Below, piece by piece: positions 25,988 through 38,389 of a DNA stretch of 64,000 bases. How positions within the stretch are numbered: the stretch's first letter is position 1; each line of letters begins with the position of its first letter. The stretch covers positions 41,206 to 105,205 of the forward strand of contig JAURVB010012329.1 in assembly GCA_033002965.1 (NCBI GenBank). Reading direction: 5' to 3'. The notes under the pieces were generated by a model, which was not told the origin of the DNA, searched no databases, and saw only the letters and a program-made list of their open reading frames with translations. Both the position numbers and the translations under genes were made by a program. The DNA is from Piper betle (taxonomy: Eukaryota; Streptophyta; Magnoliopsida; Piperales; Piperaceae).

Positions 25988-28315
25988 ATGCAGATGGAAG
26001 ACGGCAGTCGGCCCTTTACAGTAGATGACGACGCGCTTACATCTATTGGATTTGAAGCTCCAATTCCTTGCTCTTGCTTATACTGGCATGGTTTGGGCTT
26101 CAGAGGCAATGGAGATGATGCTTCTATCCTTTGTTGGACCAGCAGTTCAACTGGAATGGAACCTCTCATCTGATCAAGAGAGTTTTATTTCTAGTGCTGT
26201 ATTTGCTGGCATGTTATTTGGTGCCTACTCATGGGGTATTGTTTCAGATTACAAAGGAAGAAGGCAAGCAATTTCTTTTTTCTTGTGAATCTTCATACTT
26301 GAAGCATACGACAAGACCAATTTAATTTACTTTGTATAACCTTCTCACAATTCCTGTTGCCAATTGTTTTGTTTTTGGTGTATCAAGTGCTCTGTCTCCT
26401 AACTATCTTGTGCTTCTTTTGCTCGTTATTTGGTTGGTATTGGATTGGGCAGTGGCCCAGTGTTAACTACATGGTTTCTAGAACTCGTCCCTCCTTCAAA
26501 TAGAGAAGTTTGGATGGTTATACTTTGTGCATTCTGGAGTCTTGGCACAGTTTTTGAAGCCACTTTACCTGGGGTACAAACACCTCCCTCACCTCTAGTA
26601 TAAACAGTGATATGAAAGATGGGCAATTTGTCTTTTTACTTGCTTGATAAGATGTTTATAACCCATGCATTACGCTGGCTGATTTTTCGAGAATACTTAG
26701 ACCTAATTTTAATTTTTCCCGTTAGTATAATAAAATAATTGTCACAAGATATTAAAACAAAAAATAATACAATAAAACACACAATTTTTAATGTGAAAGC
26801 CTTCTTTAAGACAAAGAAAGAAAAATCTCACAAGGTTAAAATGATTTTAGAGAGAATAAAAAACTCCCGTAAGATTATAAAATAATAAATAATATTGAGA
26901 AAAACTCGAAGAAATTATAGAAAATACTAGCAAAAAATCAATTGGAAAAAACTATTAACAATTCAAAATATAACCCAATTAATATACCTCCGTATTGACA
27001 TCAGTAGTTTTCCCTAAAAACTCTCTTAAACTTTACTGGAAGCTAACTTTTAAACTTACTTAGATACCTAAACTGCCATATAGAGTACATATTTACAGGC
27101 AAAGTTAATGGAATCTCCAATGCATCAAATTTAGAAGTTCCAATTTCCAATACATTTAACTTATCTTCACAAAATTTGAACTTTCATTTCTCAAAACTTA
27201 AACCTTCACTCTCAGAGACTTTGGACCACCATTTACCAAGTACGAGGGAGGGAGGGATTTCCAACAAGATTATCATGTCAATATTGGATTGAAGATGGTT
27301 TACTCGCTCTCTCCTCTCTTCCACCTCTAATGCTTCGCTTATTTTATGGGGTTGTGCCTGAGTCACCCAGATATTTGTGCATGATAGGCAGGACAACAGA
27401 TGCACAAAATGTCCCGGAGAAAGTTGCACAAATGAACCAAGCTAGTCTACCTCATGACACGCTCATTTCTGAGCATTCTGAGAGAAACACATCCTTGGAA
27501 GAGTCTTTATTAATTGAGGAAGACGAAACGAAAACATCTAGAAAGGAGGATTTTCTTCATTCTTGCTGCTCTTCTCACCAAAATTGCTCAAACAAACTAT
27601 CCTGTTATGGGTTGTCTTCTTCGGAAATACATTTTCTTAGTATGGCCTTGCATTGTTGAGCTCTGAATTAAGCAACAGTAATGGTGACTGCCCACATTCA
27701 GATAGTGCAAGTCATAACCACCTCTAAAGAGATGTATTTATCACAAGTTTTGTCTGGTTGGTCTCTTCCTCGATACTTTTATGTTTTCTTAGCTCTTGTT
27801 TTAGCTCTGAACAACATGGTAAATTTTTCTTCAGAAATACCTGGGCTTGTATTAGCTGCTCTTACTGTAGATAGAGTGGGTCAAAAGCTTCAATGGCGGC
27901 AATATTCTTCTTTTGCTGCCATTTCCTTCTGCCGCTCTTATTTCACCAATCGGAGAATTTAACAACGATTCTGTTCATATATGCTCCTGAGGTAGATTTC
28001 AAGTTCACCTTTCTACATGTTTCATCTCTGATATAACCCCAATGTTTATTTACAACAATTTCACAATATTTTTTGTACCTCATGCAGATCTATCTAACCT
28101 CGGATAGAATAATTGGTGGGCGTGTTGCAAGCTCTTTGGGGAGAATTGGTGGCATAGTATGCCCTCTAGTGGCCGTGGGATTGAGGCATGGATGCCATCT
28201 ACCCATTGCCATCATTTTGTTTGAAGTAGTAACAGCTCTGTCGGCATTTGCTGCTGTCCGCTTCCCCTTGGAGACTAAAGGCAAAGAGTTGAAGAATACC
28301 GTATCTGGTCTATGA
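25988..28315 (+). pseudogene. OCT7-type (SV2-related) MFS transporter pseudogene
   Basis: Blocks in order match plant organic cation/carnitine transporter 7, a 12-helix major facilitator: FTVDDDALTSIGF at the start, then after a frame jump LALAYTGMVWASEAMEMM, FVGPAVQLEWNLSSDQES, AGMLFGAYSWGIVSDYKGRR, LSPNYLVLLLL, VWMVILCAFWSLGTVFEA, VPESPRYL, a long diverged loop, then IIGGRVASSLGRIGG and CPLVAVGLRHGCH near the C-terminus. Frameshifts and stops separate the blocks (for example after GIGF near 26050 and after 26285). A ~600-bp A+T-rich stretch splits the middle (26640-27300). It cannot encode a full transporter. The downstream retention of an intron-like gap (27990-28085) argues for a decayed duplicate rather than a retrocopy. 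Confidence 0.85.
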
Positions 28316-28774
28316 ACTAATATCACTCGCACTCTATAAAAATTTCAAGTTCATAAGAAGCCTCAAGGTCATGTTTGAGAGGAACAAACAAATTAGCAGC
28401 ATTCTGGAATATGAACTCACTTACATTTTATAAAATTTTCACGATCATAGGGTCATGTTTGAAAGGAACAAATTAACCATTACCAAAGACTCATCAACTC
28501 TACGTTTGAAAAAAAGAATTCAGACTTAACAACATACATCAACAGGGGAAAAGTATATGTAGTAGCACTAGAAAACTTGAAATTCAAGCATGAGTAGCAA
28601 CACATCTTACAGGATGTAAGCAATGATACGAAGTTTCAATTACAGCTACATGCACAAAAGCTACCACCGTACCCACATTATGCAACATTCACTCAAGCAT
28701 GTTAAAGGCAGACACCAGAGTCTTAAAGCACAATATAAACTGCGTACGCCTATCCTTGGTCTCTGTCAGAAGGC

Positions 28775-31700
28775 CTATCGCCTAGCTCTCTCGGTATCGA
28801 GCTTAGGATAGTTGTCACGCTTATTGTACAATCTTGAATCATCCTGTTGGCTCCTCTTAGCATCTCTCTCGAAATCATCTCGTTTCCTGTATGATCTTGA
28901 ATCATCCTGTCGGCTTCTCTTGACATCTCTCTCAAAATCATTCCGCCGACTGTATGATCTTGAATCATCATCCAATCGGCTCCTCCTAATATCTCTCTCG
29001 GAATCATCCCGCTTACTGTATGATCTTGAATCATCACCCTGTCGGCTCCTCCTAATATCTCCCTCAGAATCATCCCACTTACTGTATGATCTTGAATCAT
29101 CCTGCCGGCTCCTCTTGCCATCTCTCTCAAAATCATCTTGCTTACTGTATGATCTTGAATTTATTTGTTGGCTCCTCTTGGCATCTTTCTCGGAATCATC
29201 CTGCTTATTGTATGATCTTGTATCATCCTGTCGGCTCCTCTTGACATCTCTCTCGGGATCAAACACGTTACTGTATGATCTGGAATCATCCTGTTGACTT
29301 TTCTTGGCATCTCTCTCAGAATCATCTCGTCTGCTCCTCATGGCATCTTTCTCAGAATCTTCCCTCCAGCCTCTCTTGGCGTCTCTTTCAGATCCTCGAT
29401 AATAACTACCCATCTCATGCTCATCTCTTTGACTAGCTCCTCTCGCCTCATATCTATCATCAAATCTGTAGATATCTCGTTCAGTATCAATGCGCCTACT
29501 AGCACTATCACAGTAATTCTTATCATCCCCATGCCAACCTTTTTCAACCACCCCTCTGGTCACACTTGACTTTAAGTCATCCTGTTCCTTGGTTTTTATG
29601 TCTTCTGTTTTCCTCTTCAAGTCCTTAGAAGTCTCCTCTTTCTCTTCCCTGTGACCACAATCCCCTGCACCATTCTGTTGATTACGCCTACCCCTAACTC
29701 TGCCCATATCAGCAACGTTGTCATGTTTTTTCTTGTAGTCATAACCACTGTTTTTTGACTCTGAGTCCGAACTAGTAGAATAGCTATCCAAGCTATTGTC
29801 ACTGTAATCCATAGATGATTCTGAATCGTGCCTTTTTCTGTGCTTGACATGTTTCTTCATGCTCTTCCCTCCACTATCTTCACTATCAAAATCAGAAGCA
29901 TCAGAATCATGCCTATGGCTTTTAATACTCGCCTTCATCCTTGACATCTTTGTATGATTCCTTTTTCTCTTAAATCAGAATCACTATCATCATTTGAACT
30001 CCCAGAATCGAGTCTTTGGCTTTTAGCACTAACCTTCACCCTTAATATCTTTTTGTCATCCTTTCTTCCGCTTAAATCAGAATCACTATCATCAGAATCT
30101 GAGCTTCAGAATTGTGCCTTCGGCTTTTAGCACTCACCTTCACCCTTGATATCTTTTTGTCATCCTTTTTCCACTTAAATCAGAATCACTATCATCAGGA
30201 TCTGAGCTCTCAGAATCATGCTTCGGCTTTTAACACTCTCCTTCACCCTTGAAATCTTCTTGCTATGCTTTTTGCACTTAAATCAGAATCACTCTCATCA
30301 GAATCGGCCCTCTCAGAATCACGCCTTCGGCCTTTAACACTATTCTTCACTCTTGAAATTTCCTTCCTTTGCTTTTCTGCACTTGCATCATAATCACTAT
30401 CACTAGAGTGGGAACTGTCACTTCCATAATTAACTTCTCTCCTCTTGTGTTTTGAGAAACTTTGCTTCTCTTTCTGCTGAGGTCATTAGTATCATCTTCA
30501 GAATCAGTTGCCTGAGTACGTCTTGTACTTCTAGAGTGTTTCTTATCGATGCCAGTATCAGATCCACCTTCCTTTCTTGCTTTATTTTCCCCTTGCTCCT
30601 TACTTAAGCATTTCTTTTGTGCCTCTTCTTTGGCTTCTTGTTTTCTCACGTCTTTTATAACTTTTCTTTGACTTTTAAGTTCAGCATCTGCCTTCAAGTC
30701 TTGGTCACTACTGAGATGGGCATGTTTGCCTTCTGGCCTTGTGCCAACTCGAGCGCTAACTTTTTGTTTCCCGTATCTTCATTATTTTCGTCACTTCCTG
30801 CCTTAATAACCTTCTCCTTCTGCATGTCAGGAATTTCACCAGGCTCCAATGGTTCTTCTCCTTTAATACCAAGAGCTGCTCTTAATGCCTCCATCTGCTT
30901 TTCCTTTCTGGCAGCAATTTGATGTGTCTGTGTATCTTCAACCCTGTACAAATAAACAAATGAACATTAAAAAAAGTGACAAGAATAAAAAGACCAGCCA
31001 ACTGCCAAGCACAGTTTTCACGTGCTTTTTTTGAAAATAAACAAAAATGAAAGCTTAAATAAGAATAAAGATAAAATCAAAATCAGCTTTTCACAATCAA
31101 TTGCAGATAATGAGCAGGTGTAATTCACACAACCCATACACAATGGATACAATTAATCTTTTGTATTTATAAAAAGATATGTTAAGTGGTAATATCATAC
31201 AGATCACAACCTAAATAAAGATGACACCTATATCATCTTAAATTGTGCTCATTTCAAGAAAATTTGAGCCAAATCGAAAAAATGAAGTTAATAACAACTT
31301 ATAAAAAAATTGATTTAAAAAATTTTAACATGTTCAGTGGCCAATAAAGGAAAGGAAGATAAGATGTAACATAATTTGTTAGAGTAGACATTAAAATTTG
31401 TTATGGTAGACCTTAGAGGATGCAACAGGAAGCGCAAAATAATAGGATAGAATAAATATGAGCCACACCAAAACCTATATCTGGGGAATAGGTAGATGAT
31501 GATGTTGATGGCATATAACAACACATCATGGAAACCAAAGAAAAAAAACTACATTTTCCTCTCAGATCCTGGACAAAAGGAAACAGAGTTTCCATAGCTG
31601 ACTTAATCCCACTCGAAAGCTTTTAGAAAGCAAGAAAAAAGATTTATAAGAAAACCCAACAATGGAAGTAGGCACATAAAGCACGGCAAGCCATATCACA

Positions 31701-32167
31701 GATATAAATAACAGTTTTACCCTAGTCCCTAGATACAAAAGATTGATGAAGTTGTACATGCAATTTAAATTTTAAAAAAATTAAAGGCAATTTAAATTTC
31801 AAAAATTAAAGTCCAGAGCCACTGCTCTACCTCTTGTCAGTCTTTGTGTTGGATCCAGAATCATTATTCCCAGCTGAAGCTTCCAAAACCTTTCTTACCT
31901 CACCCAGCTTTACCGCAATCTCATCGTCTGTATAACCCTGATCAATGAGGGTTTCTTCAAGCACCATTAGCTTAAGCTGAATTTGGCGTTTCCTGTCATG
32001 TTCAAGAATATCTTCGTTTGCCTTCTTCACACCCCGGTCCCCTGCCCTGGCTCATATTCTTTCCTTTCAACAGGTATGCTCTTGGGCCTGACAAAAAACT
32101 TGTTGGTCTGTACATAACCATTTGTTCCTGACTCCCTAGCGGTCTGCAGACCAATCCCGTTATACAT
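28775..32167 (-). CDS. cwf21-domain pre-mRNA splicing factor (SRRM2/CWC21-like) with RS/RD repeats; eight apparent -1 frameshifts
   Basis: Two coding exons, 32167-31831 and 30943-28775. The first encodes [20 protein letters not shown] and the cwf21 helix region ([16 protein letters not shown]), which in yeast and human homologues contacts the spliceosome core. The second begins [20 protein letters not shown] and continues as a long Ser/Arg/Asp-rich tail with two sets of tandem repeats. The frame is interrupted by single-base losses near 32032, 30770, 30450, 30269, 30221, 30166, 30105 and 29962. Seven of the eight shorten a run of one base. Restoring all eight gives 838 codons with no other stop. 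The last 390 codons are intact as they stand. Either the consensus is poor here or the gene is in early decay; the deletion-only pattern favours the former. Confidence 0.8.
28790..29320 (-). repeat. Coding tandem repeat, 21-22-aa RS/RD units
   Basis: About eight consecutive units of the type [20 protein letters not shown] occupy the C-terminus of the cwf21 gene (63-66 bp per unit). Unit spacing is near perfect, with substitutions concentrated at the charged positions. The tail ends KLDTERARR. Confidence 0.9.
29940..30380 (-). repeat. Coding tandem repeat, ~110-bp units
   Basis: Four to five copies of a Ser/Asp/Lys-rich unit containing [14 protein letters not shown] and [12 protein letters not shown]. 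Six of the eight frame breaks of the gene fall in or next to this array. Confidence 0.8.
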
Positions 32168-32169
32168 TT

Positions 32170-33360
32170 CTGATTAAAAAAACAACAACAACAAGAAACG
32201 ATGTTAATAGCCTTTTTTAATGATGAACAAAAAACGGACAGAAACAAACAAAGTAGATTTAAAAGATATTGACAGTGATACTATTTGTTTGCGATAAGAC
32301 CAACACATTAAGGTTACTAGGAAAAGTAAAATTTAATAATTGTGCTGATACTGCCAAATCTACCTAGAGTGGTACTATTTGTTCATAATATATTGTAGAA
32401 ACGACACAAGTGGGCATCCAAAATAAAAGCATGCATAATTTGAGTAGCTAGACACTCAATGGTATAGCCACACTTTGTTTACATCACTTCTAATCCCCCC
32501 AACAAAAAGCCTAGAGAAGTATTGCTGCTGCAAACCCAAATATGATACTTGCATTCTATTGTCAGAAAAAAAGGTAAAAATTATTAATATCTGAAAGGCG
32601 GAATCCCAAACAGGCCAAGACATTATAAAACACACACAAAAGTGGCTATCCATTTGTGATTAACAGATTTCATAATGGCATACACAAAAACTGGATACAA
32701 AACTTTGTCGCTAATCAATAATGAGTTAGAATATTGTAAAAAAAAACAGTTATCATACAACACAACCGATTATGTTTCCTAAACCCTGTCAACATCCTTC
32801 ATAAAGGATGCATGCAGTAAAAATTTCAACCACAATAAAAAACAAAAACAAAGTCTGACAGATTCCGTAACTGGTCGAAATCAGGTCTACCACAATTCAC
32901 CAAATAAAGGTCTCTTCTATCTGTCCTTAAAGTACATACACTTCGTTTCGAATTTCAATTCTACCAACCCACACCCAATCAACAAGAACTAGATCTGGCG
33001 AAGGTAAAGCGCTCAAATATTCAATGCAATCCTACAAAAATGACCAAACCCTGCCTGTGTACAACGCAAAATGGTTGATCGAAATCCTTCAAAAAATTGA
33101 AGTCTTCGATCTGTGAGAGATGCTTCTTCAATTTAACTCCAAGAAACAAATCAGAACTCCATCAAACAAGCATCAAACTCAATTCTCCAAACACAGAAAT
33201 CAAATCCAAGAAACAGAAGAAAGAAATGGCCATACCTGACGGAAGAGAAAGGAGGAGATAGGGAAGATCGACGGCGGCGGCGATGCTCCGACGGTGGCGG
33301 CGGCGCTCCGACGGCGGCAACGAGGAGAGAGATGCGAGCCCTATATCGGAGCCGAGTCAC
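32170..33360 (-). other. 5' UTR intron and GC-rich leader exon of the cwf21 gene
   Basis: A leader exon rich in GCGGCGGC and GGAGAG motifs ends at a good donor (GTCAG/GTATG, exon end 33236). The acceptor AATCAG sits two bases before the ATG exon (exon start 32169). The intron of ~1.07 kb is A+T-rich with no other feature. Confidence 0.6.
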
Positions 33361-33538
33361 CCCGACGTTATTCTTTTTGGAATTTTGGAAAATAAGAAAA
33401 AGGGTTAAGAGGCGAGTAAATACCAAAAATAGCCTTGTTGTCTTAAATAATTAATGTCATATCTACCCATAAAACAGACAACAAAATTTTCATTTTTATT
33501 AATCCCAATAAAATGTTGGTTACCATCTATTTCCCATC

Positions 33539-34109
33539 TAGGGGTGCTAATCGAGCAAGCGAACTGAGCTCAACACAACTCAACTTGTATTCGAACTCGG
33601 CTTAAATAGTTCGAAATTCGAACTCGACTTTAAATCGAACGAGTTTTAAACATACATACTCGAATTGGACTCGAATATTTTTTATATATTCTTCGAGCTC
33701 AAATACACTTAAACTGTTTAATTTTCCCGAGCTCTCACTTAAAAAAAGTGCAACCAATATGGATTGAACCCACAACCTTAAAGTCATCAACTTGAATAAT
33801 TATCATCTCAACTATCTCACTTCTTTGTTGTTATATTATATGTATGTATGTATGTATGTATGTATATATATATATATATATTATATAACATAATATAAAA
33901 ACTATATTATTATATTATTTTATCAAGTCGAGTTCGAGTTGAATTTGAGTTATAATCTAGTCGAGTCAAGTTGAACATGACCTTGCTCAAGCTTGGCTTG
34001 TAAGATTCGAGTTCGAGTTCGAGTATTTAAATGTCAAGTTTCGAGTCGAGTCAAGCCGAGCCAAACGCTAAATACTCATGAGCTGGCTCGCTCAATTAGC
34101 AACCCCCTA
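33539..34109. mobile_element. hAT-type MITE, 571 bp
   Basis: Inverted ends TAGGGGTGCTAATCGAGC and, reversed, TAGGGGGTTGCTAATTGAGC. A perfect 8-bp target duplication TTCCCATC lies at 33531-33538 and 34110-34117. The interior is built of TCGAGTT/CGAACTC motifs and includes a (TGTA)n(TA)n run at about 33841-33880. No transposase. The TIR start and 8-bp duplication indicate the hAT superfamily. Confidence 0.9.
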
Positions 34110-35350
34110 TTCCCATCATTAGGGTTGTTACTCTAACACACCGATTCTGGTTTACCAAAAAAATTAAATCAAAATTGTTAAGATTGAGTCAAATCATGTC
34201 TTAATTAATTAATTTGCAAAAGTTGAACGAGAAAATAGATTAATTATAGATAAAAGTACAAAAAAACTGGTTTGGCATTTTGAGAATGGAAGACATTATT
34301 ATATATTCATGAAAACACATCAATTATAGATAAAAGTACGAAAGAAAATAAAGATGTGTTGAACACAAGTGCGCGTAACATCTATTTCTCCTTCTACCAA
34401 AGTCGACCCAACGCACAAATACAAAGCCTACATATATAATAAATAACAAGAAAAAATGTTAGCAATAAGTGACACTAGTCCAAAAAATAATTAGTACAAA
34501 TTGGCAAGTAGAAATTGATTTTTACAAATAAGGAAAACCATGTATAATCTTCATGGGAACACTCAAAAGGGGATCTTCTAAGGAGTCATCAATGTGCAAA
34601 CTCGATTGCATCTTGAAGTGAATTAGGGATATGCAACTCTCAGCCTCTCTCGTCAATAACTGGTCCCACTTTCAAAAAAGTACATCACCTAAGCCCTTTT
34701 CCCAACCTTCATATTACGCCTGGCCGAGAGTACAATGGTTGAATACTCTCATACAATTGCTTTTAGTACCCTTTGATAGCACAAGCTAGACATGTATTGT
34801 TCACAATAGTACTCGTCTACTTCACACCTTTTTGGGTGTGAGGAAACTCAAGACGTAGAGATGTCAGGATACCTTAGGAATAAAATAACCCTCTTATTAA
34901 TCCATAGCCCATTACGGCCTATGTATGCGCCTGCTCACACTATACACAAAGTCAAATTCACCAACTCTCGTCTTACAGAAAACTCAATACAAATTATATA
35001 TAGGTTGGGAAGGGAATCATTTAAGTAGGCACGAAGGCAACGTGAGGTGGAGCTAAGTTCAAAAACAACACAAGGGATTTCATCCTAGTGGGTTATTAAT
35101 CACAAAAGTAAAATATTTTTAAACAGCCCATGTTAAGCGGGATACGAGAAAATAACCACTTTAACACATCCTACAATATAAAAATTAAATCCACAATAGA
35201 GTAAGAGATAAATCTGAGAAGAATCCTAATGAACCTGTGGTCTAAGCTCGAAGCGTGACGACATATCTGCGGCTACTTGAACTTCAAAACTTACATCAGA
35301 ACCCACTACTAAGCAGAAGAATGACAATTCTAAATGATGCATGGTCGTGG

Positions 35351-38204
35351 TGTAAAACCCGTGATTCGAGTCAGGGTTTTACGTTACCGAACCAGTCGGT
35401 TCGACCGTTGGTTCGAGTCGAGTCAGTTTCATGAATCGCGTGCTGAGTCGAGACCAGCCGTGAGTTATGAGCGATGAGAGTCAGGTGTACCTGAATATAT
35501 GATGATAACGTCGAGAAGATGGTGAGATACGAGTTATCTGAATATATGAAAGTATGCAGTATTTTTTTCTTTTTATATGTTTGATCGTAGAAATAGTTTT
35601 AGGGCCGAATGACGCATTAGGACGCGTTGGATTATATTCGGGTGGGTTATTAGTTATAGAGCATGTCATTTGGATGTTGTTGTGTTTGTTTTATTTTATG
35701 TGATTTTTCCATATTTTTCTAGATTTTTTTAGAATTTATTACGAACTAGTTATTATTTTGACTCGAGTCGGAATCGAGTCAATACTTATTTACGAAACTG
35801 CCACTCGCATGCACTTCTTCTTCCTCCCGACCCTTCTTTCACCCCAAACCCTCGCCGCCGCCACTGTGGTGCGCTGCCGCCGCCGCCGCCGACGCCGTGC
35901 TGCCGCCGATCGACGCCGCCCCGCCCCGCCGTGCCGTCGCCGTGCCGCCCCGACCAACCCCGGCCACCGTCGCGCCGCCACGACGCCGGAATCGCGCCCG
36001 CGAACCGCGACGCGCCGCCCACTGATTCCGCCGCCGTCCGGGCCGCGCCGCCGCCGCTGTGACCCCGACGACCACCCCCTCGACGTCGCCGACGTTTCCC
36101 CCATCGTCCCGACCACCGTCGAGGCCGGCCGGAGCCTCGATCGGAGAACGCCGCCGCCGCCACCCACTTTCGACGCCGCCGCCGACGGCCATCGCCGCCT
36201 CGGTTACTTTGTTTGACACCACCATCGGACCAAGCTCGTCGAGCTGGTGCCGATAGACCCCTTGATTGCCCCGTCCCAAATCATCGCCGGAAAACCGTCG
36301 GAATCCGCCGGAAAACCGCCGACACTCGCCGGAAAACCGCCGGAACCGCCGGAAATTGGATTTGTGGGAAATTCGCCGGATCATCCGCCGAACGCACCCG
36401 GTCCAATCTGATCGGACTTCGGACGCCGCTAGGTGCCGAATTCGAGTTTCGAGCCACGAAACGGAAACCCTAGCCGTCGCCGATTTTCGACGACGCGAGG
36501 TATAATTTATTTTAATTTAATTATTTGAAAGTTTTGATTATTAGAATTGCATGCTAGGATTGGTGAATTGTGTGTTATAATAATATATATAAATGTAGAT
36601 TTGATTAAGGATAAAAATATGAAATTTGTTTGATTGTGTGGTGTTAAAAATAGAAGTTATGAAACTAATTAGGGTTATTAAGTAATAATCATGATCTAAT
36701 CAAACTAGCTTAAGTAGACTCGCTAGAATTGATATAGGTTGATGTGTGTTGATTGACGTGTGATTGTGTTGATTGTGTGTGTATGCTATAGGATATGTGA
36801 TTCATCATGCGGGCGTTAGTTTTTAGCTTGATTGTGTAGGTACGGTGTAGGAGCTCGCCGCCTAGGCGCGTGGACCCGTTTGGAGCTTCTACCAGGTCCG
36901 TTTAGGACTCGTTCTCTGATTTACGCTACTCTCTTGTGTATTTGATTTATTATGTGCAGGACGAGTTAAGTGGCGTTTTATCGGATCCCACTTAACTCGG
37001 GCCATTTAGCCAACAGTTCTTTTCCGGATTAATAACCCTCGAGGATGAGATCCCTCGAGTTTGTTTTCGAACTTCAGATCCAGCTCACGTTGCCTTCGGG
37101 CCTATTGTATAAATCCCAACCCAGACCTATATATATGTATAGTTTTCGTGTTTTGGTGAGAGACTGAATGAGGGAAATCCGACTACCGTGCTACGCGAGC
37201 GGGCACGTGTGTGTCGACAGTGGGCTCTGGAATGGTGTGCAGGCCGTTTCATTCCCGAGGGATCCTGACAACTCCACCTTTGAGTTCCTCAAACCCGGAG
37301 AAGTGTGGAGGTTCACGGGTACTGCATTGCAGCGCATGTCTAGACTTGTGGTTTCAAAGGGTACTGAAGGCGACTGCCTGAGAGTACTCGGCCTTCGTGC
37401 TCAAGGCCAGGAGTAATATGGAAGGTGCAGAGGGCGGAAAGGAACGAGATTTGACGCGAGAAGCAATAGAGAAATGGCCGAGGCATGAGAATGTGAAAGA
37501 TAGGGGGACGCTGTCGACCCGATGGCGACGGCTCCCGTATGTGCCCTGATGAGAGTTCTTGAGGAAGTATATGGTTTTCATTCAACAGGAGAGTTTGCTC
37601 TCCTGTGCCAGATTGATATTAGTTATTTTCCGGGCCGGTAACACTCGTTACTGACGGTTTTTCTATATATATGTAGGTGAGGAATGCGAGCGATGAAAGC
37701 TGTCGGGACTGCGGAGGAGCAGCACGGAACCGCGCACACATGTACCTGCCGCGTGTAACGTATAATGATGGTGTGTTATTGTTATGTAAACGATAATTTT
37801 GATGTGTTTGCTTGAGTGAATTACTTGTTATGAAACGAACTGATAAATATGAATGAGTAGGGAGCCTTGGAGTACAGACTCGGCTCAGGTAAAAACGAAT
37901 GAGATAATGGTTGAATGTCATGGTAGATTATTATGTGTTACCGTATTTTTATAAAATAGTATATATTTTCTTTTGGTTTTTCATTTATTATTTTGTCTTG
38001 TCTTTGCTTGTACATCATAGCATGCATGTAGGACTACGTTAGAACCCACGCATCCCATCCATGCATTTCATGTTTGCATCTCCATCTTGAGACACCGAGG
38101 GCAGATCCGGGTCGGCTTAACCGAACCCAGTAGATTAGCGAACGGTTCGGTCGCCGGTGACATTTCCGGGTCGGTTCACGGGTGAGCCGAAACGGGGTGT
38201 TACA
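35351..38204 (+). repeat. 5' LTR of the gag-only element
   Basis: 2854 bp, TGTAAAACCC...GTGTTACA. Layout: A+T-rich head; a GC-rich tract at about 35850-36480 with repeated CGCCGGAAAAC and AAACCCTAG at about 36463; then the core shared with other LTRs here (about 37000-37680). No conserved protein. Confidence 0.96.
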
Positions 38205-38208
38205 ATAG

Positions 38209-38220
38209 TGGTATCAGAGC
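38209..38220 (+). other. Primer-binding site of the gag-only element
   Basis: TGGTATCAGAGC (initiator tRNA-Met type), five bases after the 5' LTR end at 38204. Confidence 0.93.
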
Positions 38221-38389
38221 TAACCCTTGGTTGATTAAGATGGTAGATGCGTTACAGGTTACATGTGTGCCGAAGCTGCTCCAAGCTGTTCCGACAGGTA
38301 TTTTTCTGTTTTAATGTTTTTGATTGTAGATTTCCTTACAAATCGGTAGTGTGACAGGCGAGTAGACTAGAGCAGGAACTACTAGCAGG

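Noticed and set aside
35758..36384. Long Arg/Pro-rich open frames in the LTR GC tract (repeated at 40760-41383)
   Set aside because: They are open in several frames at once on both strands and lie in non-coding LTR sequence.
37168..37416. 82-codon frame in the LTR core, partly similar to a frame at 15501-15235
   Set aside because: The frame is broken by stops in LTR2, so the similarity reflects nucleotide conservation rather than a protein.
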